Shown here: piece by piece, positions 16,185 through 26,229 of the stretch | How the letters are laid out: each line of letters opens with the position of its first letter | How positions within the stretch are numbered: position 1 is the first letter of the stretch | Source: an uncultured Dysosmobacter sp. | GTDB lineage: Bacteria; Bacillota; Clostridia; Oscillospirales; Oscillospiraceae | NCBI RefSeq assembly: GCF_947631165.1 | Contig: NZ_CANRKH010000015.1 | Span: 1 to 64,000, forward strand | Length of the DNA stretch: 64,000 nt | Direction of reading: 5' to 3' | Notes under the pieces: generated by a model | What the model was told of the DNA's origin: nothing | Seen by the model: the letters and a program-made list of their open reading frames with translations, nothing else | Database searches by the model: none | Program-made: the position numbers and the translations under genes

Positions 16185-16289
16185 CTTTCAGCTTGTCCAG
16201 CAGCTCATAGGGAAGCCTCCTTCTGATGTGTTTCGGGAAACCGCCGGCCAATGTGGACACCGGATCCTGCGGCGGCAGAACAGCTGATG

Positions 16290-17246
16290 TCACCGGGCGA
16301 AATCCGGGACCTTTTGGGCGATGCAGTCCAGGACCCGGTCCCGACAGACAGCCCAGGGGCCTTCGATGGTGGCCCCCGCCGCCGCCGCGTGGCCGCCGCC
16401 GCCCATCAGGCGGCAGACCTCTGTGGCATTGACCCGGGCCCCGGTCCGCAGAGAAAGCTTCCACACGTTTGGCCGCAGCTCCCGCATGGTGACGGCGCAG
16501 TCCACGCCCTGGATCTGCCCGCCCAGAGCGGACAGGTCCTCAGCATCGCTCTCAGTGGCCTGGACCCGCTCCATCAGAGACAGGGGGACGGACAGCACCG
16601 CGACCCGGTCCCGGTCGTAAAATGCGCAGTCGTTCAGCATGGCGCCCTCCAGCAGCATCCGCTTGCGGGATTTGGTGCGGAAGAACACCTTGTTGACGGT
16701 TTGGTAGTCGATGCCGGCGGACATCAGCGCCGCCGCTACGGCATGGGTATGAGCGGTGGTGTTGGCATAGGCGAAACAGCCGGTGTCGGTGGATACCGCC
16801 ACATACAGCGGCAGGGCCAGCTCGGGCGTGATGGGGCCCAGGGCGGCCAAAATGTCATACAGCAATTCACCGCAGGCGGCGGCTTCCGGACGGACGATGT
16901 TGGTCCGGCCAAAGTGCTCGAAGGAGGGATGGTGGTCAATGGCCAGGTCGACGCGGTCCGCATAGGGCCTGGCGTTTTCCGGGAACAGGGCCGTGGTGGC
17001 GATGTCGGTAGAGACCACTTTCTCCGGCACAAAGCCGGCTGGGGCGGCGTAGGGGGCAAAATAGGGGGCGGTGGTCTCCGTCAGCTCCGGATTGGGCAGG
17101 AGCCAGGCGGTCTTGCCCAAGGCCCGGAGGCCCGCGCACAGGGCGGCGGCGCAGCCCACGGTATCCCCGTCGGGACGGACGTGGGTCAGGATCAGAATGT
17201 TGTCAAAGGTCCGCAGCAGGGAGGCGGCTTCCTGGACAGTCAGCAT
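16290..17246 (-). CDS. nrnA: DHH-family bifunctional oligoribonuclease / pAp phosphatase
   Basis: 318-residue DHH-DHHA1 protein that degrades nanoRNA and dephosphorylates 3'-phosphoadenosine 5'-phosphate. Metal-binding motifs are THVRPDGDTVG near residue 21, STDIATT near 80 and the DHH triad in LAIDHHPSFEHFG near 105; the C-terminal DHHA1 domain shows MGGGGHAAAAGAT near 290. The gene starts 3 bases after rbfA ends, the usual Firmicute arrangement. Confidence 0.95.
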   Translation of the reverse strand: MLTVQEAASLLRTFDNILILTHVRPDGDTVGCAAALCAGLRALGKTAWLLPNPELTETTAPYFAPYAAPAGFVPEKVVSTDIATTALFPENARPYADRVDLAIDHHPSFEHFGRTNIVRPEAAACGELLYDILAALGPITPELALPLYVAVSTDTGCFAYANTTAHTHAVAAALMSAGIDYQTVNKVFFRTKSRKRMLLEGAMLNDCAFYDRDRVAVLSVPLSLMERVQATESDAEDLSALGGQIQGVDCAVTMRELRPNVWKLSLRTGARVNATEVCRLMGGGGHAAAAGATIEGPWAVCRDRVLDCIAQKVPDFAR

Positions 17247-17249
17247 GGT

Positions 17250-17645
17250 TCACTCCTCCCCGTCTGAAAGGACGGCGTCGTTTTCGGGATTGACGGGCTT
17301 CACCTTGTCCGGGTCCCGCAGCAGCTCCAGAATGTGAGCGCCGTGCTGAATGGAGTCGTCGCCGATGAATTGCAGCTCCGGAGTGTAGCGCAATTGCAGG
17401 GCACGGCCCAGCTCCCGGCGCAGGAAGCCGGAGGCAGACTTCAGCCCCTTCAGCACGTCCTTTTCCTGGGACTTGTCCAGAACGCTGATATAGACTCGGG
17501 CGTAGCGCAGGTCGCCGGTGGTGTCGACCCGGGTCACGGAGACCATACCGACCTGGGAGACCCGGGGGTCCTTCAGGCGGCGGAGTTGATCGCTCAGCTC
17601 CCGCTGGATCTCTTCATTGATACGGCCGATTCGATTACTGGGCAT
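17250..17645 (-). CDS. rbfA: Ribosome-binding factor A
   Basis: 131-residue 30S maturation factor. It has the single KH-like domain with RIGRINEEIQRELSDQL at the N-terminus, DPRV near residue 30 and YVSVL-type strand ARVYISVLD, ending with the ILELLRD helix. ATG 17645 follows AAAAGGAGGAATCCC; the longer track ORF (to 17804) is not supported. It lies after infB but is separated from it by about 720 bases instead of the usual short gap. Confidence 0.95.
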   Translation of the reverse strand: MPSNRIGRINEEIQRELSDQLRRLKDPRVSQVGMVSVTRVDTTGDLRYARVYISVLDKSQEKDVLKGLKSASGFLRRELGRALQLRYTPELQFIGDDSIQHGAHILELLRDPDKVKPVNPENDAVLSDGEE

Positions 17646-17987
17646 GGGATTCCTCCTTTTGATATAATCACCGCTGTTGAAAGAAAACCAAGTTCTGTTT
17701 AACCGGCGGGGCGATGGCCTGCCAATGCGAATCTCACGATCTTCGCAAATGAAAACCGGTCCCGCAGACGCGGCATTTGCATGGGGCAGTCCGTTCCGCT
17801 GCAAAAAGTTTGCCCCGTTGGCGCGGATGTACTCTGCCGAACGGCAGGCAAAATGGCGGGGCCTTCATAGAGTTTCCATCCCCGCCCGCCCCGATCCATG
17901 GGAAAGGCGGCACTCATATGGCCCTTGTATGGTTGATGATTCCTCTCTCAAATTTTGGGGCAGTAACGAAAGCGGAAAGCTGTCAAA
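17646..17987. other. Gap between rbfA and the small zinc-ribbon ORF
   Basis: About 340 bases with no supported gene. Short frames exist on both strands but none has a ribosome site and recognisable content. The stretch separates infB from rbfA, which are normally adjacent, so it is probably inserted or repeat-derived DNA. Confidence 0.4.
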
Positions 17988-18251
17988 TTACCAGCGTGTA
18001 ATCACGCTTTGATAATCAAATACAACCATGCCGCATGGCTTGCAGATCCATTCATGGAAATCAGACGATGCAAAAGACTTTTTTGCAATCATTACATCCT
18101 CACCATCCTTCGGATTCAATGACAGTTTATGCCTCTGCCTGTTGAATGCAAGCCGATTACCTGTTTGTCCGTCCTTCATTTCACGGCCGCATTTGGGGCA
18201 GTTCCTATGCGCACTTCCTGCAATTCCACTTTGTCGTGTCGGTCCTATCAT
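17988..18251 (-). CDS. Small double zinc-ribbon protein (DUF6487-like)
   Basis: 87 residues from ATG 18251. The core shows NCPKCGREMKDG (about residues 20-31) and WICKPCGMVVFDY near the C-terminus, giving paired CxxC knuckles around a beta-rich middle, the layout of small zinc-ribbon proteins of the DUF6487 type. The first ~18 residues before the first CxxC are unlike the family, which usually begins right at the knuckle, so the 5' end may be altered. Base composition is clearly more AT-rich than infB and rbfA on either side, a sign of transfer. Confidence 0.5.
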   Translation of the reverse strand: MIGPTRQSGIAGSAHRNCPKCGREMKDGQTGNRLAFNRQRHKLSLNPKDGEDVMIAKKSFASSDFHEWICKPCGMVVFDYQSVITRW

Positions 18252-18322
18252 AGCCGGTTCCAGGCGCCAGCGTGCAATTAGCAGTAAAAGCCCTGAATGT
18301 ATGGCAGGACCTGCTCCAATGA

Positions 18323-18355
18323 CGCAGGGGCGGCGGCACTGCCGCCGCCCCTGCA
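18323..18355 (-). terminator. GC-rich hairpin after infB
   Basis: GCAGGGGCGGCGGCA / TGCCGCCGCCCCTGC forms an almost loop-free stem 10 bases past the infB stop. There is no T-run, so it may stabilise or pause the transcript rather than terminate it. Confidence 0.45.
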
Positions 18356-18364
18356 ATATGCGAC

Positions 18365-20734
<2,370 letters not shown>

Positions 20735-20800
20735 TAAAAACACCTCGTTACAGACCAACCGGGAGGTTGGGGAAATTTTTCAAAGATGCTGTCGGAACCG

Positions 20801-21481
20801 TCAGCCTTCCTTTTTGCGGAAGGAGCCTTTGCCCTTTTTCACCGGGCGGCTGTGGGCGTAGGGTCCGGCCTTTTTTCCGGGACGGAGCCTGCCGCCGCTG
20901 TGGCCTCCGTCCCTGCGGCCCGGCGGACCGGCAGTGGACCGGCGGAGCCCGGCGCTTCTGCGGGGCGGGGCCTTGCGGGGGCGTTCGCCGTCTGCGGACG
21001 CCCGTTTGCGAGACGGCTCCAGCGCGGGGGGCTGATCGGGAGGAGCCTTTTGGGACTTCCGTTTTCCAGTCCGCCGGTTCTTTTCATGGGCCAGCTGCTC
21101 GGAACGGCGCTCTGCGGCCCGCTGGGCTTTCAGCTCCAGGCGGTCTGCCGCCTTGCCGTACTGGACGGGGTCCAGAGCGGCCAATTTGCGGACCGCTGCG
21201 TTGGCAAGGCCGATATCCGTCACGGCCACCAGGGCCACGGCGGTGCGGCCGGTGGCGCGGCCCAGCTCCGCCTTGGTAAAGGGGAGCCGCAGCCACAGGC
21301 ACTGGCCTGCCTCGGCGAAGTGCGCCGTCCGGCGGCGGGTGTTCTCCGCCGCGTCGGCGGCCAGCAGCAAGACCCGGGCGTCCCGGGCGCGGGCTGCGGC
21401 CTCCACCGGCTCCTCGCCGACGGCCAGATTGCCGCCCCGCAGGGCCAGCCCCAGCAGAGGGAGGAGGTTGTTACTGTCCAT
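20801..21481 (-). CDS. L7Ae-family ribosomal protein (YlxQ-like) with long basic tail
   Basis: 226 residues. Residues 1-105 match the L7Ae/L30e fold found beside ylxR (LLGLALRGGNLAVGEEPVE, ARVLLLAADAAENTRR, TKAELGRATG). Residues about 115-226 are a low-complexity Arg/Lys/Pro/Gly tail (GKRKSQKAPP, RPVKKGKGSFRKKEG) that ordinary YlxQ proteins of about 100 residues lack. ATG 21481 has GGAGG 5 bases upstream and overlaps the end of ylxR by 11 bases. Probable RNA-binding protein; exact role unknown. Confidence 0.85.
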   Translation of the reverse strand: MDSNNLLPLLGLALRGGNLAVGEEPVEAAARARDARVLLLAADAAENTRRRTAHFAEAGQCLWLRLPFTKAELGRATGRTAVALVAVTDIGLANAAVRKLAALDPVQYGKAADRLELKAQRAAERRSEQLAHEKNRRTGKRKSQKAPPDQPPALEPSRKRASADGERPRKAPPRRSAGLRRSTAGPPGRRDGGHSGGRLRPGKKAGPYAHSRPVKKGKGSFRKKEG

Positions 21482-21749
21482 CGGTGCCTCCCAATTCCGC
21501 TTCCATGGCGTCGTAGACCTCAGGGGGGATGGCGGTCTCGAAGGCCCGCTCCAAGGCCCGGGACTTTCTGGCCCGCCGGAGGCAGGCCACGTCGTGGCAC
21601 ACATAGGCGCCCCGGCCCGGCTTTTTGCCGCTGAAGTCCAGGCTCACGTCACCCTCCGGGGATTTGACGACCCGAAGCAGCGCTTTTTTATCTTTCATTT
21701 CCCGGCAGCCCACACACTGCCGCTGGGGGATCTTTTTCACTTTCGGCAT
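21471..21749 (-). CDS. ylxR: YlxR-family RNA-binding protein
   Basis: 92 residues. The signature QRQCVGCREMKDKKALLRVV (residues 9-28) and GRGAYVC...CLRRARK identify the YlxR (DUF448) fold encoded between nusA and infB. Family members bind RNA and have been linked to RNase P and global regulation in some Firmicutes. It overlaps the L7Ae gene and begins 22 bases after nusA. Confidence 0.93.
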   Translation of the reverse strand: MPKVKKIPQRQCVGCREMKDKKALLRVVKSPEGDVSLDFSGKKPGRGAYVCHDVACLRRARKSRALERAFETAIPPEVYDAMEAELGGTDGQ

Positions 21750-21771
21750 TTGTCAGGCCGCCTTTCCTTGC

Positions 21772-22914
21772 TTATTCTTCTTCCGGTTCGTCGGCGATCT
21801 CGATCAGCTCATCCGGGTCCTCGTCCCGGTAGCTGGCGGGCTTGATGTCGATCTTATAGCCCGTGAGCCGGGCGGCCAGGCGGGCGTTCTGGCCCTCCTT
21901 GCCGATGGCCAGGGACAGCTGATCGTCAGGCACGATGCAGCGGCAGGCCTTGCCTTCGCCGGTCATCCACACGTCCACCACGTCGGCGGGCGCCAGGGCG
22001 GCTGCGATGAAGGCGGCGGGATCGTCGTCCCACTTGATGATGTCGATCTTCTCGCCCCGCAGTTCCTCCACGATGTTGGCGACCCGCTGGCCCTTGGGGC
22101 CTACGCAGGCGCCGATGGGATCCACGTTGCCGTCGTTGCTCCAGACCGCCATCTTGGTGCGGCTGCCGGCCTCCCGGGCGATGGAGCGGACCTCCACGGT
22201 GCCGTCATAGATCTCAGGCACCTCCAGCTCGAACAGGCGCTTCACCAGGCCGGGGTGTGTCCGGGAGATCAGGATCTGGGGCCCCCGGGTGGAGCGGCGC
22301 ACATCCACCACATAGACCTTGACGTGCATCCCCTCGGTCAGTTCCTCGCCGGGGACCTGTTCGCCGGCCATCAGCAGCGCCTCGGTGGATTCAGTGCCGG
22401 TGCCGATGCGCAGGGACACATTGCCGTTGCGGGGGTCCACGCGGGTCACTACGCCGGTGAGGATCTCATGCTGCTTGGAGTTGAATTCGTCATAGACCTG
22501 TCCACGTTCGGCTTCCCGCAGACCCTGGATGATGACCTGCTTGCCGTTTCCGGCGGCGATGCGGCCAAACTCCATCTTGTCCACGGGAATGTTGACCACG
22601 TCGCCGATCTCATATTTGGCAGAGAGGGCCTTGGCCTCGGCCAGAGGCATCTCGTTGAAGGGGTCCACGTAGTCCTCCTCGTCCACTACATTCTTTTGGA
22701 CGTACATCTTCAGGTCCTGATGGGCCTCGTCCACATCCACGATGACGTTCTCCACGCCAGCGTGGTCCCGCTTGTAGGCGGTGGTGATGGCCTGGATGAT
22801 CTTCTCCATCATGAAGGATTGAGGGATGTTGCGCTCCTTTTCCAGCAGCGCCAGGGCGGCGAAGATCTCCGCGGGATTCATACCTGCGGGTTCTTTCTGC
22901 TTTTTGCCTTTCAT
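21772..22914 (-). CDS. nusA: Transcription termination/antitermination factor NusA
   Basis: 380 residues. The N-terminal RNA-polymerase-binding domain (IFAALALLEKERNIPQ) is followed by the S1 domain near residues 130-200 and two KH domains (VGPKGQRVANIVEELRGEKIDIIKW near 250, and IGKEGQNARLAARLTGYKIDI near 335). It lacks the C-terminal acidic repeats of proteobacterial NusA, as normal for Firmicutes. It is separated from rimP by an unusual 393-base gap filled by an inverted-repeat element. Confidence 0.97.
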   Translation of the reverse strand: MKGKKQKEPAGMNPAEIFAALALLEKERNIPQSFMMEKIIQAITTAYKRDHAGVENVIVDVDEAHQDLKMYVQKNVVDEEDYVDPFNEMPLAEAKALSAKYEIGDVVNIPVDKMEFGRIAAGNGKQVIIQGLREAERGQVYDEFNSKQHEILTGVVTRVDPRNGNVSLRIGTGTESTEALLMAGEQVPGEELTEGMHVKVYVVDVRRSTRGPQILISRTHPGLVKRLFELEVPEIYDGTVEVRSIAREAGSRTKMAVWSNDGNVDPIGACVGPKGQRVANIVEELRGEKIDIIKWDDDPAAFIAAALAPADVVDVWMTGEGKACRCIVPDDQLSLAIGKEGQNARLAARLTGYKIDIKPASYRDEDPDELIEIADEPEEE

Positions 22915-22941
22915 CGGTGATTCTCCTTACTGTTGTTTCGT

Positions 22942-23213
22942 TACCCTCAGTAGACAAAGGGCAATACGCCTGCCAGCGGCTAAAATCAACGCTGGCTGCG
23001 TCATCGTCCTAGGTGGGCGTCGGCCCACCGTCGTCCTCTTCCTTGCCAGCGCCGGTTTTTTCTCGCTGGCAGGTCTTTAGAGTTTTTCGGGAGCAGATTT
23101 AGTGGCTGGCAAGGCAGCCGAGGCCGCCGGGCTGGCGCCCGGCAACGAGGATAACGCAGTCAGCTGCTCAAGATGCCCCGAAAAACCGTATTGCCCTTTG
23201 TCCACTGAGGGTA
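22942..23213. mobile_element. 272-bp TA-flanked inverted-repeat element (MITE-like)
   Basis: The ends TACCCTCAGTAGACAAAG... (22942-22968) and their complement ...CTTTGTCCACTGAGGGTA (23187-23213) match over 26 of 27 bases and both end in TA, the target duplication expected of IS630/mariner-type elements. The interior holds further GCTGGCA/TGCCAGC inverted units and no ORF of note. It sits between the co-directional rimP and nusA genes. Short single copies of the same end are found near 32223, 39282 and 40673. Confidence 0.75.
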
Positions 23214-23307
23214 TCATGAATTGATAAAAATTTTACACCATTAGGAATTTAGACGGCTGAGGGGAAAGCTCTCATCCCCATATGGGCGGCTTTTGAGACA
23301 GTATGTC

Positions 23308-23769
23308 TCAAAACTCGACTCGAAGCCGCACCAGGGCCACGTCTTTTTTCTCGAAGGTCCGCCGCTGGCCGCCTTCCATGATGGTAACGGCGCCGGTGGC
23401 CTCGTCGTAATCCTCCAGAATGCCGGGAAATTCCTTGCGGCCGTCCTGATTGCGGTACAGCTTCACCAGCACGGGACAGTTCAGGAATCGCCGGAAGTCA
23501 GCGGGCCGCTTCAGCGCCCGCTCTGCCCCGGCGGAGCCGACCTCCAGAGTGTAGCTGCCTTCGATGGGGTCCGCTTCGTCCAGCAGGTCCGAAAGCTTGC
23601 GGGAGACGGCCTCGCAGTCCAGAATGTCCACGCCGCCCTCCTTGTCCAGCAGGACCCGGAGATACCAGGTGCCGGCTTCCTTGACGTACTCCACGTCCCA
23701 GAGGGTGCAGCCCTGCTCCGCAATGGCGGGGGCCGCCAGCTCGGCGGTGAGTTCGGTGATTTTTTTCAT
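23308..23769 (-). CDS. rimP: Ribosome maturation factor RimP
   Basis: 153 residues. It assists 30S assembly. The N-terminal domain shows CTLWDVEYVKEAGTWYLRVLLDKEGGVDILDCE (quoted only in part by family signature LWDVEY and LRVLLD), followed by SRKLSDLLDE and LEVGSAGAERALKRPADF, then a C-terminal SH3-like domain (VTIMEGGQRRTF). ATG 23769 follows AAAAGGGAGG; the longer track ORF runs through the leader hairpin. First gene of the nusA-infB operon. Confidence 0.95.
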   Translation of the reverse strand: MKKITELTAELAAPAIAEQGCTLWDVEYVKEAGTWYLRVLLDKEGGVDILDCEAVSRKLSDLLDEADPIEGSYTLEVGSAGAERALKRPADFRRFLNCPVLVKLYRNQDGRKEFPGILEDYDEATGAVTIMEGGQRRTFEKKDVALVRLRVEF

Positions 23770-23827
23770 GAAGGACCTCCCTTTTGTTGGCGGATTTCGG
23801 AAATTTTGGGACCTTAAAAAGTCCAAA

Positions 23828-23855
23828 GAAAAGAGCGGACCGTTGGTCCACTCCA
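23828..23855 (-). terminator. Terminator-like hairpin in the rimP leader
   Basis: On the minus strand GAGTGGACC-AAC-GGTCCGCTC is followed by TTTTCTTT. It lies about 20 bases after the predicted start site and 60 bases before rimP. A second GGAC...GGTCC pair follows immediately and could compete for the same strands, so an attenuator is possible. Confidence 0.6.
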
Positions 23856-23880
23856 TACCTTACATACTCTAACATACGTT

Positions 23881-23909
23881 AATATACCACAAATGATAGA
23901 GGAGTGCAA
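23881..23909 (-). promoter_or_regulatory. Promoter of the rimP-nusA-infB operon
   Basis: On the minus strand TTGCAC, a 17-base spacer and TATATT. It is the only good promoter seen upstream of the translation operon. Confidence 0.75.
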
Positions 23910-24123
23910 GTGTTTTCTTCTCCGCGGGTATAAAGCGCGGGTATAAAGCTCAAGTATCATTTTGAGCTGGGCGCGGGCGCGGACAGCTTTGTGTGGGAAT
24001 GATCCTGTCCTTCTGCCGGGCGGTCTCGATATGAGCCCGCCCGGTTTTTGCCGTTTTCTCCGCATGGAGGGCGGATTTTTTAGGGAAGGGAAAACAGAAC
24101 GGCCCGGCGGACCGGCCAGCGCT
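23910..24123. other. Intergenic region upstream of the rimP promoter
   Basis: No gene seen. It contains a tandem CGCGGGTATAAAG duplication (about 23924-23949) and an AGCTCAAAATGATACTTGAGCT hairpin region just upstream of the promoter, plus the 3' flank of the metal permease gene. Confidence 0.4.
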
Positions 24124-24933
24124 TCACCGCCGGAGGGCCGAGAACAGGCAGGCGGCCAGGAACACAGCCAGATCCACGCACACCACCGACGCGCCCACTG
24201 GTGTGGAGAGGGTGAAGGATGCTGTCAATCCCACGCAGAAGCAGGCCACCGAGGTGACGGCGGCAGAAAGGATGACGCCCCGGAAGCTGCGGAAGAGCCG
24301 CATGGCCGTCAGGGCGGGGAAGATCACCAGGGAGGAGATGAGCATGGCCCCCATCATCCGCATCCCCAGCACGATGGTAAGGGCGGTCAGCACCGCCAGC
24401 AGGGTGTTGTAGCGGTCCGCCTTCAAACCGGTGGCCCGGGAGAAGCTCTCATCAAAGGTGACGGCGAAGAGCCTGTGGTAATTCAGGGCGAACAGCGCCA
24501 GCACCGCGGCGCACAGCAGCACCGACAGCCCCACGTCTGCCTTGCTCATGGCCAGAACGCTGCCGAACATGTAGCTGTCCACGTCGGTGGTCATGCCGGT
24601 GGTGCGGGAGATGACCAGGATGCCGATGGCCAGAGCGGAGGCGCTCATGACGGCCACGGCGGCGTCGCTGTTCCAGCGGGGATGGTCCGCGACCCGCAGC
24701 AGAAGAAAGGCTGCCAAAATCACCACGGGGATGGAGAAGTACAGCGGCGTGACGCCCAGGGCCACGGCAATGGCCAGGGCGCCAAAGGAGACGTGGCTCA
24801 GGCCGTCGCCGATCATGGAGTACCGCTTCAGCACCAGGGGGACCCCCAGCAGGGCGGCGCACAGGCTCACCAGGACCCCGGCGACCAGGGCGCGCTGCAT
24901 GAAGGGCCAGGAAAACATGAGCAGGATATTCAT
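24124..24933 (-). CDS. znuB: Metal (zinc/manganese) ABC transporter permease
   Basis: 269-residue membrane protein of the ABC-3 family with about eight to nine hydrophobic segments. Typical features are the N-terminal MQRALVAGVLVSLCAALLGVPLVLKRYSMIGDGLSHVSFGA region (seen as ...KRYSMIGDGLSHVSFG) and the cytoplasmic loop VTFDESFSRATGLK. It overlaps znuC by 4 bases. No substrate-binding protein gene is in the immediate cluster, so that component must be elsewhere. Zinc is favoured over manganese because of the linked Fur-family gene, but this is not decisive. Confidence 0.9.
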   Translation of the reverse strand: MNILLMFSWPFMQRALVAGVLVSLCAALLGVPLVLKRYSMIGDGLSHVSFGALAIAVALGVTPLYFSIPVVILAAFLLLRVADHPRWNSDAAVAVMSASALAIGILVISRTTGMTTDVDSYMFGSVLAMSKADVGLSVLLCAAVLALFALNYHRLFAVTFDESFSRATGLKADRYNTLLAVLTALTIVLGMRMMGAMLISSLVIFPALTAMRLFRSFRGVILSAAVTSVACFCVGLTASFTLSTPVGASVVCVDLAVFLAACLFSALRR

Positions 24934-25643
24934 AGGTCCGCCTCCCGAAAACGCCGCCCCTGGGGGGAGGCCAGATAATCCGCCGCCGTGCCGAGGAAGA
25001 AGCCGTCCCGGCCGATGTGCAGGACCCGGCGGGCTCCACGGAGGGCAGCTTTCAGATCGTGGGTCACCATGACCACCGCCATACCCTCCTTTTCATGGAG
25101 GTAGGCAAGGGTCTTATACAGGTCCTGGGCGGCGGCAGGATCCAGGCCGGTGATGGGCTCGTCCAGGATCAGCAGGCGGCTGGCAGCGCACAGCGCCCGG
25201 GCCAGCAGGACCCGCTGCTGCTGGCCGCCGGACAGGTCCCGATAGCTCTTGTCCTTCAGCTCCAGAACGCCCAGTTTGCCCATGTTCATCAGAGCCTGGG
25301 ATTTCTGGGCGGCAGTGTAGAAAAAGCGGAAGCTTCCCTGGTTCAAGCAGCCGGAGAGCACCACCTCGTACACGGTGGCGGGAAAATCCCGCTGGGCCTG
25401 GGTCTGCTGGGGCAGATAGCCCACAGCCCCCTTTTCCAGCTCCGGCGCCCGCTGGATGCTGCCGGACTGGGGCGTCAGCAGACCCAGAAGGCCCCGCAGC
25501 AGGGTCGATTTACCGGAGCCGTTGTCGCCTACAATGCACAGGTAATCTCCCGCCTGGATGGTCAGGTCCAGGTGGGCGAGGACGCTGCGGCCCTCATAGC
25601 CCAGGGAGACATCCCGGCAGACGATCAGCTCATTTGCTTTCAC
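24930..25643 (-). CDS. znuC: Metal ABC transporter ATP-binding protein
   Basis: 237 residues. Walker A GDNGSGKST near residue 38, Q-loop LPQQTQ, signature LSGGQQQRVLLARAL near 138, Walker B LLILDEP and the H-loop VMVTHDL are complete. Pairs with the adjacent permease. It overlaps the regulator gene upstream by 14 bases and the permease downstream by 4, so all three are one transcript under the Fur-type box. Confidence 0.92.
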   Translation of the reverse strand: MKANELIVCRDVSLGYEGRSVLAHLDLTIQAGDYLCIVGDNGSGKSTLLRGLLGLLTPQSGSIQRAPELEKGAVGYLPQQTQAQRDFPATVYEVVLSGCLNQGSFRFFYTAAQKSQALMNMGKLGVLELKDKSYRDLSGGQQQRVLLARALCAASRLLILDEPITGLDPAAAQDLYKTLAYLHEKEGMAVVMVTHDLKAALRGARRVLHIGRDGFFLGTAADYLASPQGRRFREADL

Positions 25644-26046
25644 AGGCTGCCTCCTTTTCTCCGCAGGCGGCGCACAGGCCTGTCAGCACGGTGCGGCGGG
25701 GATCGACGCGGAAGTGGTGCTCCGCCTCCAGATGGCCGCACAACTCCCGCAGATGGTCGCAGTCCAGGTGGACGATGCGGCCGCAGCCCTCGCACCGCAG
25801 AAGGAAGCAGTCGTGAGCGGGGGAGGGATCTGGGCAATACTGGTACAGGGCGCCCTCTTCCGTGGCGATCTTGTGGATGCGGCCCGCCTGCTCCAGCTTT
25901 TCCAGCTGGCGGTAGATGGTGGCCAGGCCCACGCTCTGGCCCTCCCGGCGCAGATCCTCCGCCAGATCGGCGGCGGTGAGAGCCTCGGACCGGCGCTGGG
26001 ACAGGCAGCGGAGCACGGCCTGACGCTGTTTGGTGGTATAGGGCAT
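25630..26046 (-). CDS. Fur-family transcriptional regulator (Zur-like)
   Basis: 138 residues. Winged-helix domain TKQRQAVLRCL...VGLATIYRQLEKLEQAGRIHK (residues 5-60), metal-sensing HDCFLLRCEGCGRIVHLDC and a C-terminal CAACGEKEAAC. The four Cys in CxxC pairs form the structural zinc site. Encoded first in the metal-transporter operon, downstream of a Fur-type box, so it likely autoregulates. Whether it senses zinc or iron cannot be settled from sequence; co-transcription with ABC-3 genes favours zinc. Confidence 0.88.
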   Translation of the reverse strand: MPYTTKQRQAVLRCLSQRRSEALTAADLAEDLRREGQSVGLATIYRQLEKLEQAGRIHKIATEEGALYQYCPDPSPAHDCFLLRCEGCGRIVHLDCDHLRELCGHLEAEHHFRVDPRRTVLTGLCAACGEKEAACESK

Positions 26047-26063
26047 AGCAGTCCCTCCAAAAA

Positions 26064-26090
26064 AATGAGAATGAGAATCATTTTCATATT
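26064..26090 (-). promoter_or_regulatory. Fur/Zur-type box
   Basis: Minus-strand TGAAAATGATTCTCA matches the 7-1-7 pattern TGAxAATxATTxTCA, with a second overlapping half (ATTCTCATTCTCA). It directly follows the -10 box and precedes the GGAGGGA ribosome site of the regulator gene. Confidence 0.8.
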
Positions 26091-26115
26091 ATAGGCGCTG
26101 GTCCAAAAAAGTCAA
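26088..26115 (-). promoter_or_regulatory. Promoter of the Fur-family/znu operon
   Basis: Minus-strand TTGACT, 16-base spacer, TATAAT. The -10 hexamer touches the Fur-type box, so metal-bound repressor would block transcription. Confidence 0.8.
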
Positions 26116-26229
26116 GAGGGACTGCAAAATGCCGGAAGACAGGGTTGCAAAACGCTGGAAAACACGATATGATATTTACATAAAACACCGCGGGAAACTG
26201 TGCGGTATGGTGCATAGGAGAGCAGACAC

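Noticed and set aside
16188-16208. In-frame TGA in the small membrane ORF as selenocysteine
   Set aside because: No selenocysteine insertion hairpin is evident and the peptide has no redox motif; start-site damage is simpler.
15946-16464. 172-residue minus-strand ORF overlapping nrnA
   Set aside because: Mostly an out-of-frame shadow of nrnA; only the short peptides discussed separately have independent support.
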